A stretch of 64,000 bases of DNA. Source: Locusta migratoria. Taxonomy: Eukaryota; Arthropoda; Insecta; Orthoptera; Acrididae. Location of the stretch: NCBI GenBank assembly GCA_026315105.1, contig CM048744.1, positions 354,269,168 through 354,333,167 on the forward strand, in the 5' to 3' direction. The position numbers were made by a program, and so were the translations under genes. This document shows positions 9,433-22,282 of this stretch, piece after piece (the stretch's first letter is position 1; each line of letters starts with the position of its first letter). The notes beneath the pieces were generated by a model. The model was not told the DNA's origin. It worked only from the letters and a program-made list of their open reading frames with translations, and ran no database searches.

Positions 9433-12198
9433 CCCCCTCCCACCCCACCCCCCAGTCCAGAAATTCTGACGACACAGTTCGTGTCATGACGCCCCTGTGG
9501 GCACCTCTGGGCTACTGAATTTATTAATGGTAAAGGGTTCTTATCATTCGCTATTACCGTTTAATCAACATTAGACTGTGTGTAGAAATTGAACTAAAAC
9601 AACACTATTGTTTCACATATTTTTGGAAACATTTTCGTTTCACTATGTTTGGGTCAACAGTACTCTTATTTAAATTTATGAATAAAGAACAGTCTAGAGT
9701 GCAATAATTTATTTCATTCAACTAGTTTCAGTCTTTTTTAGACCATCTTCAGGAAATTTGAGTCCATCGATGTTGTGGAGCTGGCAGGTAACTGGGAGCC
9801 TTCCAGTGCGTCACACTATTGTTGTTCGTAGTTTTTGCCGGCCTTCACAAGATTCGACTCAGTGGCGCTGCTGACCTAAGCAACGGGTCGCCGCATATGA
9901 GCAATCGGCTCGTAACTTCAGCATAACAGTAGCAATAGCGGCAGCATCAAAGCTGGTCGCGGCGGCGTTAAAACCTCTCACAGTAACAGCAGCACACGAT
10001 CTCAATGGTGGCCTCACGTTGGTAACCCAGTGTCACGTTAACTTGTGCTTGGCAAATTATAGTTACTTTGTGATTTATGACATGTGAACTATTTCAAATT
10101 TCGGTTCCGGCCTGTTTTTTTAACATTAAAAATCTTTGGTAAGTGGGGGGCGGGCTGGTCTTTAGCCCCATTAGCCCCCCCCCCCCCCCCGTGGCTACTA
10201 CGGCACTGCTAGAAAGCAGAGGCTAGTCACAGCTGTAGTCAGTGGACGGCTTCACACGAGTTCGCAGAAGGGCGCGGCAGTGGCGAAGTGTGGGGCTTCC
10301 CGGCAAACGAGGCCCTCCTGATGTGCAGCTGCCGTAATTACGACCAACTGCCTCTCGCCGGCCTTCGCAGTAGACGGCGCAACTACTGGAGCTGTGGCCG
10401 TGCCAGTCTGCGGCTCACGTTCGTCGAGAAACGCACACTGTGATAACTGCTGGGAGCCGTTTCTCTAGCTTTGGAACTGTTGTGACCAAGGGTGGCCCAA
10501 GATGTAGACACATCCTCCAGATAACGCTTCAGAAATGATACAGTAAGATTGTTCCATAACTTTCCATTGCTATGGTGGGAACAGTGACGACTAAGAAAGC
10601 GACTGGGATGTTTAATCACAATGACAACGACGTTGCGAAAAACAAAATCGCACTGACGTATTTTATGGCTCACTTTAGATTTTGTAGTTTTATGAGTTTT
10701 TGCAAATATTTTCGACCAAAATAATAATCTAAATAATAATAAGTGTGTCTGAAACCCTTTTAGGAAAAAAGAATTTTAGGTAGTGGCAGATTCCGAACCA
10801 CTGACCTTCAGCGCCACAGTCCAACGCGCTAGCCACTACGCTACGGTAACAGGAGTAGCGTTCTTTAATCTCACACTATTGATGGCCGTTAACTGGTGCT
10901 AATATGGAATTTGTATACATTACATCATCATTTATCGTACGAAGAGCGATGTGTTTTTGTTAATTATTCAGTGCGCCATTGCTTTGAAATGACAACGTGT
11001 AAGTTACAATAAGAAAATCATCAAATACGCAAGGCAAGATGGCGTATGCCAGGGAGAGTTCTGGGCGAGGAATGTCACGTGACATCTGCGAACGGCTGGT
11101 TTTCGTTAATTCAATGGAGGGTGTCAAAACTCCGTAATTTTTGCAAATATCTCTCAAACGATACGGGATATGAAAAAATATAAGGGAACAAAGTTGTAGA
11201 GAATTTTCTCCTCTACAAATTCGTATCAGATGAATGGTTAAGCCGTTATTTTCATTTTAATTTCGCGCTATCAAAAAACGATCGCAAAGGCCCACTTTTA
11301 GTGTTACTACCGTAACCTAAAGTGGGCAAAAAAATGAACGTTCCTGTCGACTTTTTGTTTTGTTGCGATTTTCTTAACAGTCTAACTAAACGAGAATGCA
11401 TGAAATTGTTTAGTACAGCTTTTGGTATTCAGACACTTTCAGAAACGTTTTATTTTGAGGAATTTAGTCGTGGATGTGCTTCCGTCAGTGATCAGTTTCA
11501 TTAACGTAAGCTAATGTCGATTTTGTCTGTAAATATATGGATGCAGTATCTAACACGATTCTGTGAGGTAGACACATCGGAGATTCCAGTACATTCGATG
11601 GTGAAGTAAGTAATTTTTTAAAAAATAGTCTACAGAAATCTACGTTTTTTATAGCAATCGATATCTGTTCAAAATAAAGGAAAATTACAATGATATAATG
11701 TTTACACAAGGTTTGGGAAATTCTTGTTAGAAACATCGAGGACTTATGTATTCATTTCCCTGCATAATACTTTGGAAAATAATCCATATTCGGATATGTC
11801 GTTCAGTGACGCTAGGCAGAACTTCCTTACATTGTGACACTGAGAAACAAATCTATTACAAGCTCTTTGTTTTCATATTCTGTACAGACGTAGTATGGAC
11901 AAAACCAGCAACACAATTTGTAATAAATATGGGCTCTAAATGTCTTAAGAGGTATAAGCACATATACATCTTCGCGATGGTGAACGTCTCTTCTATTGAT
12001 TATGCGCTCACAGCTCTTGAGGCATATAATATTGAGTACACGTAAACTAGATATTACTTCTTGTTTTAGCACACAGTAACACCGCCCAAAATATGGAAAG
12101 AAAGGTTGCAGTGGAAGAAATTTGTTTCAAAGTGTCAGAGATAAAGAAGCGTTCACTGGCTAACATAACCTTGCACTTTCAAGTGACTTGCGGATATA
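9433..12198. other. No recognised gene
   Basis: Long unassigned stretch. It has a C run near 10176-10190, a GC-richer part at 10220-10470 with no domain in its frames, and a small tRNA-like block at 10797-10857. A short palindrome (GCCCACTTT against AAAGTGGGC) lies at 11289-11325. Confidence 0.5.
10797..10857 (-). repeat. tRNA-like remnant
   Basis: Read on the minus strand, it has GCGTAGTGGCTAGCGCG (A-box-like), TTGGACTGTGGCG, and AGTGGTTCGGAATC (B-box-like). The middle could be read as an anticodon loop with GTG, but the acceptor stem does not pair well. It is most likely the head of an old tRNA-derived SINE. Confidence 0.4.
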
Positions 12199-12200
12199 TA

Positions 12201-13578
12201 CACTACTGGACATTAAAATTGCTACACCAAGAAGAAATGCAGATGATAACGGGTATTCATTGGACAAAACACTATTCTACAACTGACATGTGATTAAATT
12301 TTCAAGCAGTTTGGGCGCATAGATTCTGAGAAATCAGTACCCAGAACAACCACCTCTGGCCGTAATAACTGCCTTGACACGCCAGGGCATTGCGTCAAAC
12401 AGAGCTTGGATGGCGTGTACAGATACAGATGCCAATGCTGCTTCAACACGATACGACAGTTCATCAAGAGTAGTGACTGGCGTATTGTGACGAGCCAGTT
12501 GCTTGGCCACCATTGACCAGACGTTTTCAATTGGTGACAGATCTGGAGAATGTGCTGGCCAGGGCAGCAGTCGAACATTTTCCGTTTCCAGAAAGGCCCG
12601 TACAGGACCTGCAACATGCGGTCGTGCATTATCCTGCTGAAATGTAGGGTTTCGCGGGATCGAATGAAGGGTAGAGCCACGGGTTGTAACACATCTGAAA
12701 TGTAACAGCCACTGTTCAAAGTGCCGTTGATGCGAACAAGAGGTGACCGAGACGTGTAACCAATAGCACCCCATACCATCACGCTGGGTGATACGCCAGT
12801 ATGGCGATGACGAATACACGCTTCCAATGTGCGTTCACCGCGATGTCGCCTAACACGGATGCGACCATCATGATGCTGTAAACAGAACCTGGATTCATCC
12901 GAAAACATGACATTTTTCATTCGTGAACCCATCGCAGGCGCTCCTATCTGTGATGCAGCGTAAAGGGTAACCGCAACAATATTTTTCGAGTTGATAGTAC
13001 ATGCTGCTGCAAACGTCGTCGAACTGTTCGTGCAGATGGTTGTTGTCTTGCAAACGTCCCCATCTGTTGACTCAGGGATCGAGACGAGGCTGCACGATCC
13101 AATACAGCCATGCGGGTAAGATGCCTGTCATCTCGACTGCTAGTGATACGAGGCCGTTGGGATCCAGCACGGCGTTAGATATTGCTCTTCTGAAGCCACC
13201 GAATCTATATTCTGCTAACAGTCATTGGATCACGACCAACGCAAGCAGCAATTTCGCAATACGATAAACCGAAATCGTGATAGGCTACAATCCGACCTTT
13301 AACAAAGTCGGAAACGTGATGGTACGCATTTTTCCTCCTTACACGAGGCATCACAACAAGTTTCACCAGGTAACGCCGGTCAAGTGCTGTTTGTGTATGA
13401 GAAATCGGTTGGAAACTTTCCTCATGTCAGCACTTTGTAGGTGTCGCCACCAGCGCCAACCTAGTGTGAATGCTCTTAAAAGCTAACCATTTGCATATCG
13501 CATCATCTTCCTGTCGGTCAAATTTCGCGTCTGTAGCACGTCATCTTCATGGTGTAGCAATTTTAATGGCCAGGAGTG
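12201..13578 (-). mobile_element. Tc1-family DNA transposon, complete ends
   Basis: Same family as 2168-3547. The left end CATTAAAATTGCTACACC and right end GGTGTAGCAATTTTAATGGC are inverted repeats. TA flanks the left end (12199-12200); the right flank reads GA, probably a mutated TA. Length is 1378 bp, almost identical to the first copy. Confidence 0.92.
12334..13351 (-). pseudogene. Tc1 transposase, frameshifted
   Basis: The start at 13351 gives MPRVRRKNAYHHVSDF. The helix-turn-helix segment follows, then stops and frame changes. The first catalytic Asp (FSDESRFCLQHHDGRIRV) is in one frame (12294-12932). The second Asp (QQDNARPHVAG) and the Glu (SPIENVW) are in another (12334-12819, ending GGCSGY). 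The catalytic residues remain but cannot be made as one protein. Confidence 0.9.
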
Positions 13579-13746
13579 GATTCTTAGATAGCACCAACGT
13601 ATACTGGCATTTGTGAAAAGTTCAATAGCTGGGAGGATATATCCGAATAGCGCCACATTGGGCACATTGGGCGGAAGTGGCGATGGGCGTGCAAAGCAAT
13701 AAGTGATAGCTTTTGCAACGAGGTGGGGTACACGCAACACCACATA

Positions 13747-13906
13747 GAGACAAGGCCTTACAACAGGCGGTGCTTACGTCACACTTAGAGGCCGCGGCCG
13801 CCATCTGACTCCGCGGCGGTGGGCGTGCCCCAGCTGCCAGGCGGTGAGGTGACGGCCGCGGCCTCTAAGTGTGACGTAAGCACCGCCTGTTGTAAGGCCT
13901 TGTCTC
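13747..13906. mobile_element. 160-bp hairpin element (MITE-like) with TA flanks
   Basis: The inverted repeat is perfect for 56 bp when the flanking TA is included (arms 13745-13800 and 13853-13908) with a 52-nt GC-rich centre. The ends read GAGACAAGG and CCTTGTCTC, and TA stands outside both ends. A third copy of the terminal word, CCTTGTCTCTA, lies at 14977-14987 in the orientation of a right end. The hairpin may therefore be either a separate MITE or the left end of a Tc1-like element reaching 14985. Confidence 0.75.
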
Positions 13907-13997
13907 TAGGTGGTGTTGGTACACGAAGCCGAGCAGAGCCGTCTCGTGTAGGTCGGTGTTGCGGCTAGTCTAGTCGCTTGCAGAGCACGGGGTGGAA

Positions 13998-14855
13998 ACG
14001 ATGGAGGGAGTTCCAGTATTCCTCGTCGACGGCAAAGGGAGCCCTATCGACTCGTGAGCGTCTTTGAACAGGGCAGAATGATCCGTCTGCTCCCATAGAT
14101 CATGCTGCCACGACCGTGATGCGTGTGTGGAAGCAGTGGACAGAGGAAGGTCGTATGTAACTCCACACGGGAACTGAACCACGGAACATGGCCATAGCAC
14201 GGGATGGCACCTTTTCCGCATGACCACAAGCGACCGTACAACATCATTCACAGCGTTGGCTCGTCACTGGAGCACTGCAACGGGTTGAAATTGTCTGCAT
14301 CGACGGTTCGTCGCCATCTGCTACAGGGTGGACTGGTTGCACGCATGCCATTACGTCGGCTTCCGTTGTGCAGAAACCACAAGCTACTCCGACTGCAATC
14401 GGCACGGGAACACCATCACTGGCGTGCTGCGTGGAGAAATCTCTTTTCGGAAGAGTCACGCTTCAACGTGTCCTACAGTGATGACCGTGTACGTGGCTGC
14501 GCTACCGTGGGGAGCGCGACCTGGAGGGCTGCATTGCGGAGCAGCATAGCGGGCAAACACCAGGTGTGATGGTTTGGGGCGCCATTGGTTACAACACCCG
14601 ATCAAGCCGCCTACATATCGAGGGCGCTCTGAACAGCAACCAGTCCGGTACCTAACGGTGGTTGTGGAGCCTACGGTGCTCCACGTGCTTCAGGCATCTC
14701 CTCGGGCCACATTTCAACATAACAATGCCCAGCCAATATTGTGAGGAATGTACAGGCCTCCTTCGAATAGCGACGAGTACCATTGCTTCCTTGGTCTGTA
14801 CACTTGTCAGACCTGTCGCCCATCGAACATGTCCGGTTCAATAGTACACTTCTGG
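13998..14855 (+). pseudogene. Decayed Tc1-like transposase, second family
   Basis: The frame is broken many times. Recognisable parts in order are RERVFEQGRMIRLL-like text near 14055, VMRVWKQWTEEGR near 14115, LFSEESRFNVSYSDDRV near 14440-14490 (the usual FSDE is FSEE, so the first catalytic Asp is lost), GVMVWGAIGYNTRS near 14565-14605, and PDLSPIEHV near 14810-14835 with the Glu kept. It differs clearly from the other Tc1 family in this window. Confidence 0.75.
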
Positions 14856-14989
14856 AAACAAATACAGAGCTTCCAGATAGTTGAACTGTGATTTATTAAC
14901 ACAAAATTATTGACTCCACAATATGGCGACAACGACTTCACATCTGTAGCGTTAAGGGCATCTCCCCCTATTCTAACCTTGTCTCTATG

Positions 14990-16735
14990 GTAAGAAAGAA
15001 GTTATTTCTATTACTATTCGTCGTTGTACTCTTTGGTTGCTACTAAACGTTTAACGGTATTGAGTTTGTAATTTATACAGATATAATTGTTACATAATCG
15101 TTAAAATAGGGCTATAATAGGCATGGTGTTTATGCTTAAACACCAACTTAAACACTATCTTAAAAACTTTATCGAGATACTCATAAAAGAAAAAGGTTAA
15201 TTTGCGAACATAATACACGACCAAAGATGACCTTTATCAAAATCTAACGTATTCAATAAAATAGCAACCCAAACAAATAATAAAGCTGCTAAATCATACA
15301 TCGAAAATACAATACTATAATGTAGAAATAAAATAAAAATAACGCATAGAATTATATAATGATTTTATGACTATTTTATCTTTATAAATTACAAAATCAA
15401 TAGAACTATACTCCTAACGTAAGCAGATAGCAAAGATACCAACAACAACAAGAACAACAACAAATAGTAATAGAAATACTATCTTTGTTATCTTCGAAAT
15501 ATCATCTATAAATATATATCATTCCAACGAGAGAACTGTCCAATATAACTTAACACGAATTTATAACATCAAAAAATTTGATAGATATAAAACAGTTTAT
15601 AACGATGTATTTACATCATTCATACCAGATGTAAGTAACTGTTTATTATACATACAGAATAAGCTCTGTAATATTCAGTAAGTTGGTGCTATGTAAAAAC
15701 AGTTATGTATCCGCAGGTCACTTGAAAATGGCAATGAATGTAAGCCGAAATAGTCTTATGAAAATAAAAATAACATCTTAACCTAGCAGCAATTTTGACC
15801 ATTTTAAAAACGATTTAGAAAATCATCGAAAAATCACTTTAAAGTTTCGCCATTTGTCTTAGAGACAAATGAGAAGAGGAAAGGGCAGGAGGGATGGAGA
15901 GACTGAGGGAGAAAGGGATCTAATGGGAAGTGTGAGAGAGGAAGAGAGCAAGGGATGCTTATTTTTTCTAGCTCAGTATTTCCACATGACTTATTTGTAA
16001 GACTCTCTCTCCTCTGAATCTGTACGTGCGCTGTCCGCGGGATATCTTCCAGACGCTGGCTAAAGCGAACCGAAATTGATTTATAATCTGTGGCATTGAC
16101 CATTCTTCTCTTTCGTCCTTGCATTGAATTTGAATACAAAATGTACCTTTGTGGACTGTAATAAAAATTGCGTTGTAAGATATTTAATTGATAACTATTC
16201 TGATCGATTATTGTATTTTATATTATTAAGTTTGTGTACATTACTGACAATGTCAGAAATCACTACCTATTGAATTCAAATAATCTTAGGAAAGCGGTGT
16301 GAAAAGTTGGCCGACTTCCTTTGAAGCATGCGGTATTCGGGAGGGTAGCAGGTTTGCTGTTGTATCGAGTGGGAACGTGAGCGAGAAAATGCAGTGTACG
16401 CCTTACCTTCGAAGTTCCAGCAAAAAATACGTTGTAGACAGTTTGTGTTTCCTAGTCTCCAGCAGTAGACAGAGCTCACCCTAAAATAATCTAACTATAT
16501 TATTAGTACCGACTCAGCCAATTTCTCGACATGCGATGATTTAAGATGACTCATCAATGTGGTGGCCGTGCGCCCCTGTCCGCGAATTTTGTTAAAGATT
16601 TTGCATTTAGCACTTAAATCAATGATCTCAACGAAATAGTTTCAAATAAGACTTATCTTTTGGTTTCATTATTGCACTCTTAACTAACTTAACACTACCA
16701 AACTGTTTAGTAAAATACTGTATAATATAGTAACA
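14990..16735. other. No recognised gene; AT-rich
   Basis: Strongly AT-rich from 14990 to 15830. A purine-rich tract (GAGAAGAGGAAAGGG-like) lies at about 15869-15953. Nothing recognised. Confidence 0.5.
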
Positions 16736-16789
16736 CGAGGGTTGGAACTTAAATAGTGGTAACTATTTACTCACAACCGATACAAAAGC

Positions 16790-17155
16790 GTTACATGTTT
16801 GCACCTCTTACTGTCCTTCAAAGTAGTCACCAGCGTTGTGTAGAACCCGTTGCCAGCGATGTGGAAGGCATAGTATACCGTTAGCAGAGCCTGTTCTGTT
16901 GATAGTGCGATTGGAACGGTCTACTGCCTGTCGAATGCCACGATGTGGTCCCTTCATCTCTGGAACCAAATCAGTTACAATGTCTGAAGTCTCGGGAGTG
17001 TGGTGGATGGTACAGTACTTCCCAGTCCCAGCGACCGATCAGAGCAGCCACAGCTTAGGCTGTATGCGACCGCGCATTGTCGTGCAAAATGAGGCGTTGG
17101 TTGCGCAGAGTGTTGCTGCTTCTCTCGCAAAGCTGGCTGCAGGTCGTGCTCCAAA
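16790..17155 (-). pseudogene. Mariner transposase C-terminal part, left arm
   Basis: On the minus strand the arm contains AVDRSNRTINRTGSANGIL, HRWQRVLHNAGDYFEGQ and stop. An internal deletion relative to the right arm removes part of the segment after HHTPETS. Stops break the frame. It is the mirror copy of the right arm. Confidence 0.8.
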
Positions 17156-17285
17156 AGTCGAAAGTGCGTCAGAGCCTTAATGTGGTGAGAGTTACGGTGA
17201 TTCTCGTGTACGACTGTGATAGTGTTATCCTAACGCATTGTGTTCCTCCACAGCAGACCATCAGTGCACAGTATTACTGTTCGTT

Positions 17286-17676
17286 TTTGGAGCATCACCT
17301 GCGACCAGCTTTGCCAAAGAAGCGACAACACTTTCTGCGCAACCCACACATCATTTAGCACGACAATGCACGGACGCATACAGCACAAGCTGTGGCTGCT
17401 CTGTTCGGTCGATGGGACTGCGAAGTAGTGTACCATCCACCATACTCTCCAGGCTTAAGTCCTTGTGACTCTGATTTGATTCCAAAGACGAAGAAATCAC
17501 TTCATGGCATTCGCCTAAGAACTGTTCCAGAGATTCGACAGGCAGTAGACCGTTCCAATCGCACTATCAACAGAACAGGCTCTGCTGACGGTATACTACG
17601 CTTTCCAGATCGCTGGCAACGGGTTCTACACAACGGTGGTGACTACTTTGAAGGACAGACAAGTGCAAACATGTAA
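17286..17676 (+). pseudogene. Mariner transposase C-terminal part, right arm
   Basis: Reading the plus strand: FLEHHLRPALPKKRQHFL, a stop, HDNARTHTAQAVAALF (second catalytic Asp region), YHPPYSPGLSPCDSDL (third Asp region, HPPYSPD-like with G for D at the first position), then AVDRSNRTINRTGSADGIL and DRWQRVLHNGGDYFEGQ. This is the mariner DD34D type rather than Tc1. The N-terminal half is absent from the whole fold-back unit. Confidence 0.85.
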
Positions 17677-17961
17677 CGCTTTTGTATCGGTTGTGAATAA
17701 ATAGTTGCCACTAAGTTCCAACCCTCTTATCACTATAGCCGACAGATGATAAGGGTTCCGGATGCAGTTACAAAATTCTGAGGATAAACCAAAAGAATTG
17801 AAACGTGTAACTGGAACCAAACCCATTCGTTACTGTTGGCCGACAATAAAAGGTAATAATTTGTTTTAAAATTTATAGTAATAGTTTGCGGGAACACAAA
17901 GTAGACTGACGGGCGAGAAAACTCTGTACTTTCACGGCGACGGACGGAGATCACTGCGTAA

Positions 17962-18202
17962 TAATCCAATAAACGCAACAATCGCTCCTAGCGCGTGTCG
18001 TCTTGTTACACGCTTCATGCAACAAACTCCCATCTGCGCAAACTTCAAGCCGTTATTGAAGGTTCCGGTAAACTTTCGATATAAAATTACGGAACAGGAT
18101 GCAGTGTGCGGAAACATGTGTATGACGCATCAGTAGTCCCTACTTGAATTTGCAACCAACACTAATAAACAAATGGAAGGGTTAGAGATTCCTACCAGCT
18201 GA
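17962..18202 (+). repeat. Direct repeat unit, left of Helitron
   Basis: Begins TAATCCAATAAACGCAAC and ends GATTCCTACCAGCTGA. It is about 85 percent similar by eye to 22283-22533 in the same orientation. The Helitron-like element sits exactly between the two. The 200 bases to the left (17735-17961) are unassigned. Confidence 0.9.
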
Positions 18203-18488
18203 TCTAATATATAAAGCAGTGTGTCCGTATTTTTGTACGTGTTGCATACAAATCTATAGTTTTGTTCCAATCTTTATGAAATGTTATACACATAAGCTTC
18301 AATCCATGAGGATGGTCGCCGTAAGTGTAAGAATAACATACGATATATAGTTCACAAGATATGACGTCAAACAATGAGATGCGCGAAAAACTGCTGCATT
18401 TTGCGACAATGCTGTTCATTTTCCCCTTAACCATTGGACCAATTTCAACCAAATTTGGTACACACATTCCTTACCGTGAGGTAACAAT

Positions 18489-19620
18489 TAGAGATGGGCA
18501 ATCTGCTCCAGAACTGATTCAAAGAGCCAGATCCTTCTAAGGAGTGAGTGATGGATGAATCTGAAAAAAAAAGAGTGGTAGTTCATCAGATTCGAAAAGT
18601 CCCTCTGGTAATAGCAATGAGCTGCATAAGCACCCCTTACCACATGCTTCAGAAATTTCCTAAACCCCTTGCCACATGCTCCAGAACTTTCCTAAGCTAC
18701 AAAATAAATGTGGTATAGACCATGTGCAAGTATTAAACTGCAGAAAATGAGCGCCTAAACACGCGCAGCGCCTCTGCGCAGCGAGTCGAGAATCGTTGAG
18801 TCGAGAGTCGGCAAGTCACACAAGCAGCATGGTTCAGTGAGCTCGCTGCTCCGCACGACTCCGGCGATCGGGGCGATCCGACCGCCAACTGAGTCGGTGA
18901 GTTAGCTGGTTCACCGGTTCACCTCTCCCCACCACTCTCCCGACTCCGCTCGCTTACGGAGCCGCCAGTGTGGCCCGCTGCTCATTGTTCCACCCACTCC
19001 TCTGGCGAACCGCATGGTGCCGAACAAAGCGACTCCGCACATCTCTCTGTTCTCTCAACTCCTGTGTTCTGATAAATCTTGCAGCTCGCTTACAGAAACG
19101 ATCATCTGAAGCAATAGAAACCGTCATATAGGCAAATGTCGTATTCCGAATAGTATTCGAAATGAAACGTATTTATTTAATGTTATGCTTTTTCTTAATA
19201 ACAGAAAAACTGCAGTCTGTAGCAAAAACGCGCTACAGTACAAAATTAAACTATATAAAATTTTCGCGAAAAAGATCGTACTCCATTTTCTCGAAGACTT
19301 GTAGTTTGCATGAATGGAGCAAGAGAGACAAAATCTTGTGTTGTGCAATGTGCATTCTCTGTTGCTTAGATAGATTTTGTAAGCCCATATCACGCAGTTT
19401 CGTGACTTGATAGACAAGTGTCCTGTACCAAATTATGCGTCTTTTATGCATCTACACTATTTTGGCATGTTGAAAACAATGACTATATAATTGAATAATA
19501 AAGAAAATAACAATGTGCGTTAATGTTTTCTATCTCTAAAATCATTCAGTTTCGGAAAGGTCATTTGAAATTTTTGCTGCTGGCATCAAATCTTTGACAG
19601 TAACAACAAACTTGTTTTTC

Positions 19621-19674
<54 letters not shown>

Positions 19675-20967
19675 ACACTAGGATATCAAACGAGATGTGT
19701 CTCAAATTACGTTTCTGAGTAAAATATCTTGATATAATATTTCATTACGAATTTAATGTGTTTGGTACTGCGGGATGTGTGTGTTTGCAATTAAAGATAA
19801 AATATATTGGGAAGCACTTAAAAATAATTTGACTTGCTCTGTATTGAGAATATATAAAAACTTTGTACAAATAATATGTGAAAGGGTTGTAGTTACAGGA
19901 ATTAAAATATAAAATGGAACGGAAATCGTACCAGCAACTTCAAAACTTAGAATATAAGAGCCCAGAACGCTACTACCCCTGTACTACGCCGACTGTAAGA
20001 GTATCACCACAGTTATTTACCTAATTATTTCTTTCGGTAAGACTCTCTTCGCACTTAATCAGTTATTGATGGTTTGTACTCACAAAAGAAAACTCATTGA
20101 TGACATAGTCGAAAGTACTCGTCATATTTTCGAAGAATTTGACTAGAGATCTTCAGTCTTTTTTTCGTATTTGAAGTTATGAATGAAACAATCCACGAAC
20201 ATTCCTCGCTTTGTAAATTTAATGGACATTACTCTTTTGACGCCTTATTTCCTAAATTAAATAAACTTTATTGCTTACTCTGGAGCTATCATTATTTTAC
20301 TGTTTATGGGTGCCAGACTTTAGATTTTAGAAACAGGTGATCAGTTCCAGCGGCCATCTTGTAACGAGAAGCTGTCGCACTCACGTAGGACACCCGGCCG
20401 TGTCGCCGGATGTTGCTACTTGTAGCTGCCGTGTCGCGTCGCTGAATGTCGCGCGCTGTCACTCGCTTTTGTCGCCTTATTGCGCACGGCTATTCCGCCG
20501 CACAGTTGCCACGTACTGCATGGAACTCTCACGATATCTCACGTTTCATTCAACTCGCAAACTACTCACTGTATAAATATGGAACTAGTATCATTGTATT
20601 CTGCAAAATATTGTATTTTTTGAATGAAAGTATAAAGATATAAAAATAATATTTTTTTCTTTTTCCGATTATTTCACCTGCAAAAATATTTAAATTCTGT
20701 TATGAAATTTTTAATTTTTAATGTAGGCATAACTAACAAATTTTAATTCTCGAAACTACTAAGGACTTACAATAAAATTATTATCCTTGCTTCTTCTTTC
20801 ACAATATGGCCAAATCAGATAAAGGTATAGTATCAAAAAAGCAATGTGACATCGTTTTACTTTTTTATCAGTTGGTGAGTCGGTGAGCCATGAAAAAGAC
20901 CTAGTTCATGCCAGTGAGTGACTATTTCTGATCCGATCTCTGAAAAGATCGGTTTTGCCCATCTCTA
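18489..20967. mobile_element. hAT-like element with 8-bp target duplication
   Basis: Perfect 13-bp terminal inverted repeats TAGAGATGGGCAA and TTGCCCATCTCTA. Flanks are GTAACAAT (18481-18488) and GTTACAAT (20968-20975), an 8-bp duplication with one mismatch, the length typical of hAT. The body is 2479 bp with no transposase recognised. It includes a CpG-rich part (about 18770-19050 and 20330-20540) and a GA run. It is probably non-autonomous. Confidence 0.85.
19623..19670. repeat. (GA)n microsatellite
   Basis: About 24 perfect GA units inside the hAT-like element. Confidence 0.97.
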
Positions 20968-22282
20968 GTTACAATTGCTGCATGGTTAAGAATCACATAC
21001 CACACATGGTTCAAAAGATATTACGTCTTAACCAATAGAAATAGCAAAAAAATGCCATATAATGCGGCGAGACTTTCGAAATACACTGTATGAGAATGAC
21101 AGTAATTAGCGACTTGCAACAAACTTTAAACATAATTTCAAACCTTTATTAAACTTTTTCTCGCTGGCAACCACATAAAAATACTGAAAGGAAAAACGTT
21201 TTGGCTTACTACCTTTGCGCTGTTTATGGAGTAAAACTACGACAATCAGTACGACTTTACAATTTGTAAAATTTCCTTCGGCTGAAATTTGTAGTGTACA
21301 AATTATAGACAACTAGCTCATACCCGAGGCTTCGCTCGCGTGTTCGTTGATTATGATAAATAAGCTATCTATGAAATCAAATCACACGTAAAAATACACT
21401 CGATTCGAAGAATCCAATCACGAAATTCAACAATAATGATTGTAATAGTATCACAGATTGATCACTTAATGTAATGCGCGAAACGTCAAATCGATTTTTT
21501 TAAAGAGATGTATTAAAGTAATTTCTTTTTACTGCTTTATTTATTTATTCTTATATTTCCTTATTCGTATGCCACCCCCTTATAGCATTCGGCATGGAAC
21601 TGTTATGGTGTACGATGGGAGAGTTCGAATGACGATTACACACAGACCATTCGTTTGCGTTCTGTAGTTGCAGAGCGAAATATTCACACACGCACACAAG
21701 CGCGCGCACATAGAATTTTATATACACCGATAACTTTCCATCTCAATATACTCCACCCTTTTATCATTATCAACCCTCAAGGAACAATGCAACCAATTAA
21801 GCTATTTTCAAAGAGTAAATATAATTTTCAAAGAGTAATTATTGTTCCACATTTCGCGTTATATTCTTCAAATTATTAAATATCTATCAGATCGCTATAA
21901 AACTGTGCCTAAAACCTTCCTCAGATATAAATTAGTAACTGTACAAATATTTAAGTCCCTGTGTCTTGTCGTTCCGACGTGATAAGCGTACACCGAACAG
22001 ATATTCACATTTATATAGATATAGATATACACGCATATACTTGGGTGTACCTTCTTAATTGTATCACAGTACGACGCATAGTTCAAGAGATAGGAGCACA
22101 TAAACAGTAACCTTAATGAAAAACCGTCCCATCACGCACCAGGGTTTAAATTATTATTACTTCTTTACTACTAAATGTATTTCCAAGAGATTTTACAGAC
22201 ATACATCCCTTATACAAATGAATACATACTTGAAAATGCGATAAATAAATAAGTACCCGGGCAGCGCCGGGTTTTCAGCTAG

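Larger units (their letters stand above)
16737..17726. mobile_element. Fold-back mariner remnant
   Basis: The outer ends are GAGGGTTGGAACTTA at 16737 and, inverted, GTTCCAACCCTC ending at 17726. The inverted similarity continues far beyond a normal mariner terminal repeat: about 420 bp on the left (to about 17155) matches, reversed, about 440 bp on the right (from about 17285). Both arms carry the 3' half of a mariner transposase and face outward. Only about 130 bp lies in the middle. Confidence 0.88.
18203..22282 (+). mobile_element. Helitron-like element, non-autonomous, split by hAT
   Basis: Starts TCTAATATATAAAG directly after an A. It ends with a hairpin (ACCCGG, GCAGCG, CCGGGT) followed by TTTCAGCTAG and then T. 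A 5' TC, a 3' CTRR end with a hairpin about 10 nt inside it, and insertion between A and T are the Helitron hallmarks. Without the 2.5-kb hAT insertion it would be about 1.6 kb. No Rep/helicase coding was recognised. Confidence 0.72.
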
